DNA of 64,000 bases from Thermoplasmata archaeon (lineage in GTDB: Archaea > Thermoplasmatota > Thermoplasmata > Lutacidiplasmatales > UBA184): positions 1 to 64,000 of the forward strand of contig JAKAUN010000004.1 of NCBI GenBank assembly GCA_021817605.1, written 5' to 3'. Below the pieces are notes generated by a model, which searched no databases, was not told where the DNA came from, and saw nothing but the letters and a program-made list of their open reading frames with translations. The position numbers and the translations under genes are program-made. Each line of letters opens with the position of its first letter. Within the stretch, counting starts at the first letter, position 1. This document shows, one piece after another, positions 52,707 through 60,913 of the stretch.

Positions 52707-52714
52707 ATTTAAAT
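52707..52714 (+). promoter_or_regulatory. TATA element of the large surface protein gene
   Basis: ATTTAAAT centred 29-30 nt before GTG 52740. This picks GTG 52740 over a TTG nine bases earlier. Confidence 0.6.
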
Positions 52715-52739
52715 AGGCGAACCCCGACTGTTGAGCACC

Positions 52740-55700
52740 GTGAGCGCCTCACGGGCGAGCCCTCCCGGCATGGGGGGACGATTTTTGCCATCGAGCCGAT
52801 CGAGACAGGGAATCCTCGTGGTCGCGGTGCTGCTCGGCCTCGTGCTGGGTGGCTTCCTTGCCGCTCCTGCCCTCCACCCCGCGGGTGGGGCCGTCGGGGC
52901 ACCGGCGCCAGCGGTGATCTCTCGCCCGACCGCGGCCTCCACGCCGGCCGCGGTGGTGACCCACGGTGACCTCGTGGTCTCGAGCGGCCAGACCTTCGTC
53001 ATCCAGCCAGACGCCTCCTCATCCACCTACTACCAGGGCGGCAACATCACGATCCAAGCCGGAGGCAAGCTCCTCATCACCAACGTCACGCTCTCCTTCG
53101 TCCAGTTCGTCACCCCGAACGGGACCGCCCAGCAGCGGCTCACCCACATCTTCCACTTCCTCGACGACGGAACCGTGACCGTCACCAACTCGACGATCAC
53201 GACCGATGTGATCGGCGTGAACGTCTACCCCAAGCTCAACATGGTCGTCGCGGGCGGAGGGTCGATGACGCTCCGCGACTCCACCATCGCCTTCCCCGGA
53301 TGGGTCTCGGTGACCGGTTCGGGCACGAGCCTCACGCTCAACCGCTCGCTCGTCCAAGGCAACACCGAGGTCCAGGGGCTCGTTGAGCCTGCGGTCATCA
53401 AGGGAGACTCGAGCTTCGCGCCGTCCATCTCCGTAACGAGCGGCGGCGCCCTCAACCTCTTCGCGAGCCGCGTGACCAACCTCTACGCGGACAACTTCAC
53501 GAAGAACGGTACGCCTCGGCCGGCCCCGCTTAGCGCGTTCGCGGGGTTGACCGGCTTCCCTATCGGTAGCGGGGTCAATCTTACGGCCAAATCGACTCCT
53601 GCACTCGCTACCTCTGGTGACTCGGCCAACCTCACACAGGACTGGCTCTACTACACCACGCCAGTTACGGGCGGAGAAGTCACTCTGTACTACAACGATA
53701 CGTTCTCGACTTCGTCATCCGTCCAAGTAGCGGTTTGGTACGGGGGCGTGTCCTACGCTATCGGGACCCTGACATTCAAGAGCAAGACCTCGAATGGCAT
53801 CGCGACCTTGCCGTTCCCCTCGACCCTGGTATCGGCCATCGATACGAAGGGTCTCCTCACCTATCTCAACTACACAAGTGACTTCGGCGTGACACCCCCG
53901 ACCCCGGAGATCGGGATAGCCTTCAGCTCCCTGACGGGCAATGTGGTCAACGCGTCCCGTGTCTCGTTTCTCCTAAACCCTGCTGTAACCAATGACCTGC
54001 TGGTAAGCGGCACCGGCAGCACCATTAGCACAGTCGACAGCGGGATGGGTCTCAGTTTCAACAACCTCCCTGCCTCGCCGCTCTCTTTGACCAAACCCCT
54101 CCCCTGGCTATCGAACAAGTTGGTCCTCACCAATGGGGCGAGCGGCTACCTTGGGAACCTCACTGTAACCAATCCCATCAAGCAGGTCTTCACGACCTCC
54201 GCGGTCATCGCGGATGCTACCAGCCACGCCTACCTCTACCGGTGGGCCACGTTCCACATGACCGGCCGCGGTGGCGTGCCGGCGGTGCAGAACGGAACCG
54301 TCAGGACATACTACGCCTACAACAACAACCAAGCGAACAATGCCACCGCGACGGCCGTCAATGACCTCAGGACTGCCGACCCGGCGATCTGGGGATACCT
54401 ACAGTTCTGGGACAAGACCAACGGGGCGCCGGCCTACGCGACCTCGGGCGCGAGCGGAACGGCTTCCGTACTGCTCGCCTCGAACGAGATCACGGGCGCC
54501 TCGTTGCCCGAAGGGATCTTCCTCGGCGGCTACCACGTATACCTCTCCCTTCCGGCCAGCGCCGGAGGGACCCAAGTCGCGTTCAACTGGTCCGTCAGCG
54601 CTTACCCCATCGGGGTTGCTGAGGGGACACCGGGCTACGCTATGCCCGACGCGGCCCCGTCGACCACGTTCACAGGCTACTACGCGTCCGCCGCAGTGAG
54701 CAGCGTCTCGGTGCTCGTCGGAACGTCTCCCTCCACGACCGTGAGCTACGGGCAGATCATGCGCGTTGCCATCACCGTCAAGGACAACGGCACTGCCCCG
54801 ATCTACTCCTTGGTGGATACCCTCTACTACTCGGCAACTTCCAAGACGAGCCTTGAGACCAACCAGACCTCGGTCGACCTGACCGCCCAGGGCCAGACGG
54901 CGACGACATACGTCGACTGGCTGGTGACCGATGCGGCGACCGGCCTGCAGGGGAACATCTCCGGGCACATCTTCCCGGTCAACACGATCTGGTACGGCGG
55001 CGTGGCGAACGCGGGCGGCGGGATCTCTAACGGGAACACCACCCCAATCAACATCCACGCGAGCAATGTCGTCGTGAAGGGTATCAGCGGCACGAGTCCC
55101 TCGACGAAGCTGAGCGCCAACACGGACTACTACGCGGCCGGGACGCTCGTCTACAACGGGACGCACCCGGCGGCCGTGGAGGTCGTGGCGGTCGGTGGTG
55201 GCGGACAGACCGTGGTGGGCTACCAGACGTTCGGCCCGGCGTCGACGATGGGCGGCAGCGTCAGTTTCAGCCTGACGTGGAACAGTTCCTACTTCAGCGC
55301 CGGGACGAAGTACACGCTGGAGGTCAAGGCGATCTACAACGGCTACGGCTCAAAGCCCGTCACGATGGGGACCTACGGGATCCCCTCCTCCACTCCGTCC
55401 AATATCATCTACATGCCCATCTTGGGCGAACCTCTCTGGCTCTGGCTCGTGATCGCCGCGGTGATCATCGCGGCCGTGCTCGGGCTTCTGCTGTTCTTCC
55501 GCCGCTCTGCCGCGGGCAAGCTGGTCGAGTGCGGCGAGTGCGGCAACCTCATCCCAGAGGAGGCCCGCGTCTGTCCGAAGTGCGGCGCCGAGTTCGAGGC
55601 GGACGTAGTGCGCTGCAGTCGCTGCGCGTCGACCATCCCGGCGAACTCGAAGTTCTGCCCCGAGTGCGCCGCCCAGCTCCTTGGAAAGCCCGAGGAGGCC

Positions 55701-56147
55701 GGCTCCGACCCCGAGCGCCTGGCCTACGCGGGCTACACCGAGCGCTTCCGTGCCGAGGGCAAGAAGGAGCTCGGCGAGAACTACTCGGAAGGGGCGTTCT
55801 GGGACTGGTGGAAGCGCCAGCCGACCTACACGCCCTTCAGTCAGTGGAAGCTCCAGCAGAGCCAGGGGGTGGCGCGGGCGGGAATGTCCGCGCCTCCTGC
55901 CGCCTCTACTCCGGAACAGCCCTCCATGCCACCGGGCCGGCCGCCCTCCTCGGGCGGAAGCGGCGGCATGGGAGCGCCTCCCGCGGGTCGGCCCCCTGCC
56001 TCCGCGGGCGGGGCGAAGGGAGGCGCGGGGGCTGCGTCCGCCGCTCCGCCACCTGCCCCAGGCGCGATGAAGGCCTGTCCGAGCTGCTCGCGGGATATCC
56101 CTGCGGACTACCTCGTCTGCCCCTTCTGCGGGTCGGTGACCCAGTAG
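52740..56147 (+). CDS. Large surface protein with cytoplasmic zinc ribbons
   Basis: A 1135-residue protein. A signal helix (ILVVAVLLGLVLGGFLAAPA) is followed by an ectodomain of about 850 residues, rich in Thr, Ser and N-x-S/T sequons, with beta-helix-like segments (GNITIQAGGKLLITNVTLSF; TVTNSTITTDVIG) and an Ig-like region near 660-760. One membrane helix (WLWLVIAAVIIAAVLGLLLFF) precedes a cytoplasmic tail with three zinc ribbons: CGECGNLI...CPKCG, CSRCAST...CPEC, and CPSCSRDI...CPFCG at the very end, separated by an ordered EGAFWDWWKRQPTYTPFSQW segment and a Gly/Pro-rich linker. Possibly an adhesin or S-layer-type protein with a signalling tail. Bases 53590-54650 are visibly less GC-rich at third positions. 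Confidence 0.82.
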   Translation: MSASRASPPGMGGRFLPSSRSRQGILVVAVLLGLVLGGFLAAPALHPAGGAVGAPAPAVISRPTAASTPAAVVTHGDLVVSSGQTFVIQPDASSSTYYQGGNITIQAGGKLLITNVTLSFVQFVTPNGTAQQRLTHIFHFLDDGTVTVTNSTITTDVIGVNVYPKLNMVVAGGGSMTLRDSTIAFPGWVSVTGSGTSLTLNRSLVQGNTEVQGLVEPAVIKGDSSFAPSISVTSGGALNLFASRVTNLYADNFTKNGTPRPAPLSAFAGLTGFPIGSGVNLTAKSTPALATSGDSANLTQDWLYYTTPVTGGEVTLYYNDTFSTSSSVQVAVWYGGVSYAIGTLTFKSKTSNGIATLPFPSTLVSAIDTKGLLTYLNYTSDFGVTPPTPEIGIAFSSLTGNVVNASRVSFLLNPAVTNDLLVSGTGSTISTVDSGMGLSFNNLPASPLSLTKPLPWLSNKLVLTNGASGYLGNLTVTNPIKQVFTTSAVIADATSHAYLYRWATFHMTGRGGVPAVQNGTVRTYYAYNNNQANNATATAVNDLRTADPAIWGYLQFWDKTNGAPAYATSGASGTASVLLASNEITGASLPEGIFLGGYHVYLSLPASAGGTQVAFNWSVSAYPIGVAEGTPGYAMPDAAPSTTFTGYYASAAVSSVSVLVGTSPSTTVSYGQIMRVAITVKDNGTAPIYSLVDTLYYSATSKTSLETNQTSVDLTAQGQTATTYVDWLVTDAATGLQGNISGHIFPVNTIWYGGVANAGGGISNGNTTPINIHASNVVVKGISGTSPSTKLSANTDYYAAGTLVYNGTHPAAVEVVAVGGGGQTVVGYQTFGPASTMGGSVSFSLTWNSSYFSAGTKYTLEVKAIYNGYGSKPVTMGTYGIPSSTPSNIIYMPILGEPLWLWLVIAAVIIAAVLGLLLFFRRSAAGKLVECGECGNLIPEEARVCPKCGAEFEADVVRCSRCASTIPANSKFCPECAAQLLGKPEEAGSDPERLAYAGYTERFRAEGKKELGENYSEGAFWDWWKRQPTYTPFSQWKLQQSQGVARAGMSAPPAASTPEQPSMPPGRPPSSGGSGGMGAPPAGRPPASAGGAKGGAGAASAAPPPAPGAMKACPSCSRDIPADYLVCPFCGSVTQ

Positions 56148-56258
56148 GGAGCCGAACGGACCAGGTTCGGAACGAAGTACGCGCCGGGTCGGGAGGCCCC
56201 CGGCTCGGCGCGAGGAGCCAGCCTTTATCTCGCCAAGCCGCTCGCCGTGCCGGTTGGC

Positions 56259-57491
56259 ATGAAGGGAGATCTCGAGCGAGGACGGCTCAAGATAAGCTGG
56301 GCCCGGGCCCACATGCCCGTGCTCGAAGGGATCCGGGCCCGGTTCGCTGCAGAGAAGCCGTTCGCCGGCCTCACGGTTTCGGCGGTCCTCCACGTGGAGG
56401 CTAAGACCTGCGCACTCGCGCTTGCCCTCAAGGCGGGGGGCGCGGACGTGCGTCTCGCCGCAGGCAACCCCCTCACGACGGACGATGACGCGGCCGCCGC
56501 GGTTCGTGAGGAGGGCGTGGAGACCCGAGCGGAACGCGGCGAGAGCCTCGCCGAGTACCGGGCAGGAGTCACGGCGATGCTCGACGCCGACCCGGATGTC
56601 ATCGTCGACGACGGGGCGGACCTGGTCGCCCTCGTCCACACGACCCGACGCTCCCGAGGTCGCCTCCGGGGCTCCACCGAGGAGACCACCACCGGAGTCA
56701 CCCGCCTCAAGGCCCTCGAGCGGTCCGGCGAGCTGCTCTTCCCCGCGATCAACGTCAACGACGCGGAGATGAAGCACCTCTTCGACAACCGCTACGGGAC
56801 AGGGCAATCGACCCTCGACGGGATCCTCTCGGCAACGAACCTGTTGGTGGCGGGGAAGGTCGCGGTCGTCGCGGGCTACGGATGGTCCGGCAAGGGCGTT
56901 GCGGCCCGCCTCCACGGCATGGGCGCCGAGGTCGTGGTGACCGAAGTGGACCCGGTCCGCGCCCTTGAGGCTCGGATGGACGGCTTCCGCGTCCGCTCAA
57001 TGCTGGAGGCGGCGGCTCAGGCCGACCTTATCGTGACCGTTACCGGCAGCACCGGTATCCTCCGCGCGGAACACCTGAGGGTGCTCAAGGATGGCTGCCT
57101 GCTCGCCAACGCAGGCCACTTCGACGTGGAGATCTCCAAGCCGGATCTCGAGGGACTCTCCGTCACGCACCGCACGGCCCGCCCGAACGTCGAGGAGTAC
57201 CGCTTCGCCGACGGACGCCGGGCCTACCTGCTCGCCGAGGGACGCCTCGTGAACCTCGCGGCCGGCCAGGGCCACCCGGCCGAGATCATGGACCTCTCCT
57301 TCGCGCTCCAGGCCCTCTCGGTCGAGCACCTGGTGCACCACGGCCGAGAGATGGCCATCAAGGTCCACCCGGTCCCCGAGACCCTCGATCGCGCGGTCGC
57401 CCACGCGGCGCTCGGGCCGATGGGGATCGTCCTCGACGAGAGGACCGACCAACAGCTCAAGTACGCCGAGTCCTGGCAAGGAGGGACCTAG
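56259..57491 (+). CDS. ahcY: Adenosylhomocysteinase (or SIBH-type hydrolase)
   Basis: A 410-residue NAD-dependent enzyme that splits S-adenosylhomocysteine to homocysteine and adenosine (in some archaea the substrate is S-inosylhomocysteine). RLKISWARAHMPVLEGIRARF, LHVEAKTCALALALKAGGA, the NAD loop VVAGYGWSGKGVAARLHGMGA, AGHFDVEI and NLAAGQGHPAEIMDLSF are the signature regions. ATG 56259 is chosen over GTG 56247 by the position of a TATA-like TTTATC near 56225. It supplies homocysteine to the CBS gene in this window. Confidence 0.93.
   Translation: MKGDLERGRLKISWARAHMPVLEGIRARFAAEKPFAGLTVSAVLHVEAKTCALALALKAGGADVRLAAGNPLTTDDDAAAAVREEGVETRAERGESLAEYRAGVTAMLDADPDVIVDDGADLVALVHTTRRSRGRLRGSTEETTTGVTRLKALERSGELLFPAINVNDAEMKHLFDNRYGTGQSTLDGILSATNLLVAGKVAVVAGYGWSGKGVAARLHGMGAEVVVTEVDPVRALEARMDGFRVRSMLEAAAQADLIVTVTGSTGILRAEHLRVLKDGCLLANAGHFDVEISKPDLEGLSVTHRTARPNVEEYRFADGRRAYLLAEGRLVNLAAGQGHPAEIMDLSFALQALSVEHLVHHGREMAIKVHPVPETLDRAVAHAALGPMGIVLDERTDQQLKYAESWQGGT
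57478..57485 (+). promoter_or_regulatory. Shine-Dalgarno site of gcvH
   Basis: AAGGAGGG, 6 nt before the gcvH ATG and inside the last codons of ahcY. Confidence 0.6.
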
Positions 57492-57884
57492 ATGGAGACC
57501 GGCAAGATCCCTCCCGAGCTCAAGTACACCAAGAGCCACGAGTGGGTCAAGATCGAGGGGTCGATCGCGACGGTCGGGATCACCGACCACGCGCAATCCG
57601 AGCTCACGGACATCGTCTTCGTCGACCTCCCCTCGGCGGGGAAGTCGTTCGACGCAGGGGCCTCGGTCGCCGTGCTCGAGTCGGTGAAGACGGTGGCCGA
57701 CGTCTACGCCCCGGCCTCCTGCCGCGTCACCGAGGCGAACCCTGAGCTCAAGACCCATCCCGAGTACGTCAACCAGGACCCGTACGGGAAGGGCTGGCTG
57801 TTCCGCTGCGAGCTCACCGGTGACCTCACCGCCGTGCTCATCGGACCGGACGACTACAAGCGACTTGTCGAGTCGCCGGCGTAG
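57492..57884 (+). CDS. gcvH: Glycine cleavage system H protein
   Basis: A 130-residue lipoyl-domain protein. YTKSHEWVKIEGSIATVGIT, the lipoylated K66 in ESVKTVADVYAP and NPELKTHPEYVNQDPYGKGWL match GcvH. It starts at the base after the ahcY stop, so both are cotranscribed. The other glycine cleavage genes (P, T, L) are not in the window. Coupling to AhcY makes sense as one-carbon metabolism, though a lone H protein may also serve in lipoate assembly. Confidence 0.95.
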   Translation: METGKIPPELKYTKSHEWVKIEGSIATVGITDHAQSELTDIVFVDLPSAGKSFDAGASVAVLESVKTVADVYAPASCRVTEANPELKTHPEYVNQDPYGKGWLFRCELTGDLTAVLIGPDDYKRLVESPA

Positions 57885-57949
57885 GCCGCTGCTCGCTCCC
57901 CTGCGGGGGGAGGGCGAACCCTTCGGACTCGTCGGGACGGTGGGAAGCC

Positions 57950-59857
57950 CTACTTCCCCGTGAACTTGGGCTTGCGCTTCTCGAGGAACGCCTGCATGCC
58001 CTCGGTCTTGTCGGCGGTCGTGAACGTCCGACCGGCAGACTCCCCTTCCATGTGGAGGGCACTCGCCAGCGAGGCGTCCATGCCGCGGTCGACGACCTGC
58101 TTTACCCAGCGGACCGCCAGCGGCGCGCGCGAGGCGACGGTCGCGGCGAGCTTGGAGACCTCCTCGCGCGCGGTCGCCGCAGGGACGACCCGCGCGACAA
58201 AGCCGAGACGCTGGGCCTCCTCCGCCTCGACCGGGACGCCGGAATAGAGGAGGAGCTTGGCGTTCGCCCGGCCGATGAGACGGGAGAGGCGCGTGGCGCC
58301 CCCCATCCCCGGATGGATCCCCACGGTCACCTCGGGAAGGCCGAGCTGGCTGCCCTTGGCAGCGACGACGAAATCGGCGGCGAGGGCGAGCTCGAGCCCC
58401 CCGCCCAGGGCGTACCCTTCCACGAAGGCAATGACGGGTAAGCGGCATTGGTCGATCTTCTCGGCGACGCGCAGGCCCAAGGCGCCGAACTCGAAGCCCT
58501 CGGCAGGCGTCTTCTTCGCCATCTCTGCGATGTCGGCCCCGGCCGCGAAGACCGCCCCCGAGCCGGCGAGGACAACGACCCGAGTTTCGGGGTCGGCCTC
58601 GAGGCTTCGGACCGCGGCCTCGAGCTGCGTGAGAAGCTCGGAGTTGAGCGCGTTGAGCACCTCGGGCCGGTCGAGGAGGACCCATCCCACGGGTCCCTCC
58701 TTCTCCACCCTAACGAGGCGCAGCGGCCAGCTCTTCTCGTGACGAGCCGCCCGCTCGCGGAGCTCCCGCGAGACCGGGAAGCTCCCCGGCCAGCGCTTGG
58801 CATACTCCTCGACCAGGCGCAGACCCTCGGCGAGACCGACCTCGGCGAGCTGGGCGAAGGGGCCGTCCCTGCGGCGCAGGCCGACCACCGCGCCGCGGTC
58901 GACCGCCTCCGGGGAAGCGACCTTCTCCTCAACCAGGCGCGTCGCGATGCCGATCGTCTGACCCAGGAACCGCGCCCGGACGGCAGCCTTCTTCTCGGGC
59001 TCCACTGCGGTCTCCTTCCAGGCCCACGGCTTGCCGCTGCGGAACTGGCTCTCGAGAAGCTTGGTCGGCTGATAGGCCGGGCCGAAGGAGGCGGCGAGGG
59101 AGCTCTCGGCGTGGAAGGCGATGGCGACGCCGGTGACGTTCATCAGCTCGAACGGCCCCAGGGTGGCACCGAAGAGCTCGCGTCCTACCTCCTCGATGGT
59201 CGCGAGGCTCGCGACGCCCTCCTCCGCGAGGCGGGTCGCCTCGTTGAGGTACGGGACGAAGAAGCGGTTGACACAGAAGCCCGCCCTGTCGGCGGTCTCG
59301 ATCGGGATCTTGCCAAGGCGGCTCGAGAAGCGGAGGAGCGCCTCGAGCGTCTCTCGCGAGGTCGCCTCGCCTCCGACGACCTCGATGAGCTTGTTGATCG
59401 CCGCCGGATAGAAGAAGTGGAGACCGGCGAACCTGCCCGGGTCCGGGAACCCTCGGGCAAGGGCGGTGACGGAGAGCGAGGAGGTGTTCGTGGCCACGAT
59501 GGTCGTGGGAGCCACGAGGGGGGCGATCTCGGTGAAGAGGGCGTGCTTGACGAGCTCCTCCTCGAAGACCGCCTCGATGACGAGGGCGGCACCCTCCACG
59601 GCCGCCTTGAGGTCGGTCGTGAAGGTGATCCGGCCCAGGATCTCGTCACGACGCGCGGGGGTGAGCTTTCCCCGTTCCACCCCCCCGGCCAGGGTGCGCT
59701 CCAGGATCGACTTCCCGCGAGCGAGCGCGGCCTCGTCCACGTCCCGCACCCGGACGGGAAAGCCCGCGGAGGCGCACGCCTGCGCGATCCCTGAGCCCAT
59801 ATTGCCCCCGCCGAGGACCGCGACCGGCTGAGGGGGTTCGATCTTCGGAGCGACCAT
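57950..59857 (-). CDS. Fused 3-hydroxyacyl-CoA dehydrogenase/enoyl-CoA hydratase
   Basis: A 635-residue bifunctional enzyme. The N-terminal half is an NAD-dependent dehydrogenase: VAVLGGGNMGSGIAQACASAG, IVATNTSSLSVTAL, LHFFYPA with the catalytic His, and DRAGFCVNRFFVPYLNEA. The C-terminal half is a crotonase: LLDRPEVLNALNSEL, AGADIAEMAKK and EGYALGGGLELALAADFVVA with GLPEVTVGIHPGMGG. The order (dehydrogenase first) is the reverse of bacterial FadB and is that of the archaeal crotonyl-CoA hydratase/3-hydroxybutyryl-CoA dehydrogenase. It may serve beta-oxidation, amino acid catabolism or a carbon-fixation cycle; no other pathway genes are nearby. Confidence 0.93.
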   Translation of the reverse strand: MVAPKIEPPQPVAVLGGGNMGSGIAQACASAGFPVRVRDVDEAALARGKSILERTLAGGVERGKLTPARRDEILGRITFTTDLKAAVEGAALVIEAVFEEELVKHALFTEIAPLVAPTTIVATNTSSLSVTALARGFPDPGRFAGLHFFYPAAINKLIEVVGGEATSRETLEALLRFSSRLGKIPIETADRAGFCVNRFFVPYLNEATRLAEEGVASLATIEEVGRELFGATLGPFELMNVTGVAIAFHAESSLAASFGPAYQPTKLLESQFRSGKPWAWKETAVEPEKKAAVRARFLGQTIGIATRLVEEKVASPEAVDRGAVVGLRRRDGPFAQLAEVGLAEGLRLVEEYAKRWPGSFPVSRELRERAARHEKSWPLRLVRVEKEGPVGWVLLDRPEVLNALNSELLTQLEAAVRSLEADPETRVVVLAGSGAVFAAGADIAEMAKKTPAEGFEFGALGLRVAEKIDQCRLPVIAFVEGYALGGGLELALAADFVVAAKGSQLGLPEVTVGIHPGMGGATRLSRLIGRANAKLLLYSGVPVEAEEAQRLGFVARVVPAATAREEVSKLAATVASRAPLAVRWVKQVVDRGMDASLASALHMEGESAGRTFTTADKTEGMQAFLEKRKPKFTGK

Positions 59858-59988
59858 GGCCGACGGTTTCCACCGGGTCTCGGCGGACGGCGCAGGTGGG
59901 GGGCTGCGTCACTATAAGTCGTTCGGCTCGGAGGGCGTCCCCCGACGAGGGGCTCGGTTTCCTAAGCTCCCCCGGCTACTGCCGAGCC

Positions 59989-60825
59989 GTGACCGACGCC
60001 GCGGAGGAGCTCGACAGCGAGCGCGCCCTGGACGCCGAGGTCGAGTTCGTCCTGACGATGGGCGGGCTCGCCCTGCGGCTTGCCGGGGCGACCCTCGTGA
60101 CCCACGAGAAGATCCCGGTGCCCCGGTTCAACTTCGTCTGGGCGAGGGGCGTGGGGGCGGAGCGGCAGACCTCGTTCTTCGAGCGGGCCCTGGACCACTA
60201 CTTCCAGCGGGCGCTTCGTCCCACGTTCCGCGTGCCGCTCCCCGTCGAGGGCCATCTCGACCGGGGGCTCCGCCGCCTCGGCTTCTCGCTCCGTCCCGAG
60301 CCGCTCACGCTTCTCCTGGAACGGGCCCAAACGGTCCGCGAGCCCGAGGAGGCGGCGGAGGTCTCGCAAGCAACGGCTTCCGACCTTGACGCGGTCGCCG
60401 GCTTCTGGACCTCGGCCAAGGAACGGCCGGAGTTCCGGACGGCCCTCGACATCGCCTGGCACCATCCGAACCCCGACGAGGAGCTCGTGCCGCTGCTCGC
60501 GCGGCTCGAGGGCGAACCCGCTTCGGCCGCGGTGCTCTATCGCCATGGGAGCGCGGCAGGGATCCACCTCGTTGCCACGCATCTCTCGGCCCGGGGGCGG
60601 GGAGCGGCCTCCGACATCGTCCGCTACGCGCTGCGCGAGCGGCCCCTCCGCAGCGCAGCCCGGTTCTCGATCTTCGCGGACTCGCCCAGACTCGAAAGCC
60701 GCCTTGTCAAACTGGGATTTACTCCGGTGCGATCGTTCGCCGTCTACGACCTGCCGGAGTCAGCCGAGCTGGCCATACCTCCTCCCGGTCCGCCGACGCC
60801 CCCGCGGTGGCGTCCGCCGCGATAG
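59989..60825 (+). CDS. GNAT-family acetyltransferase
   Basis: A 278-residue protein from GTG 59989. VSQATASDLDAVAGFWTSAK begins a GNAT domain; LEGEPASAAVLYRHG is the central strand pair and LSARGRGAASDIVRYAL the pantetheine-binding loop (R-x-R-G-A). The N-terminal 120 residues form a second, degenerate domain. GTG 59989 is set by a TATA-like CCTAAG about 27 nt upstream; an upstream ATG in the same frame is less likely. Substrate unknown. The C-terminal Pro-rich tail is probably disordered. Confidence 0.82.
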   Translation: MTDAAEELDSERALDAEVEFVLTMGGLALRLAGATLVTHEKIPVPRFNFVWARGVGAERQTSFFERALDHYFQRALRPTFRVPLPVEGHLDRGLRRLGFSLRPEPLTLLLERAQTVREPEEAAEVSQATASDLDAVAGFWTSAKERPEFRTALDIAWHHPNPDEELVPLLARLEGEPASAAVLYRHGSAAGIHLVATHLSARGRGAASDIVRYALRERPLRSAARFSIFADSPRLESRLVKLGFTPVRSFAVYDLPESAELAIPPPGPPTPPRWRPPR

Positions 60826-60913
60826 GTGCTGGATCGCACCTCTCTGTGCCTCGGCCCTGGCTTCCACCCCGCAACCCACGCTGTCGGGGAGGTCGAGGGG
60901 ACCCGAAGGGGTC

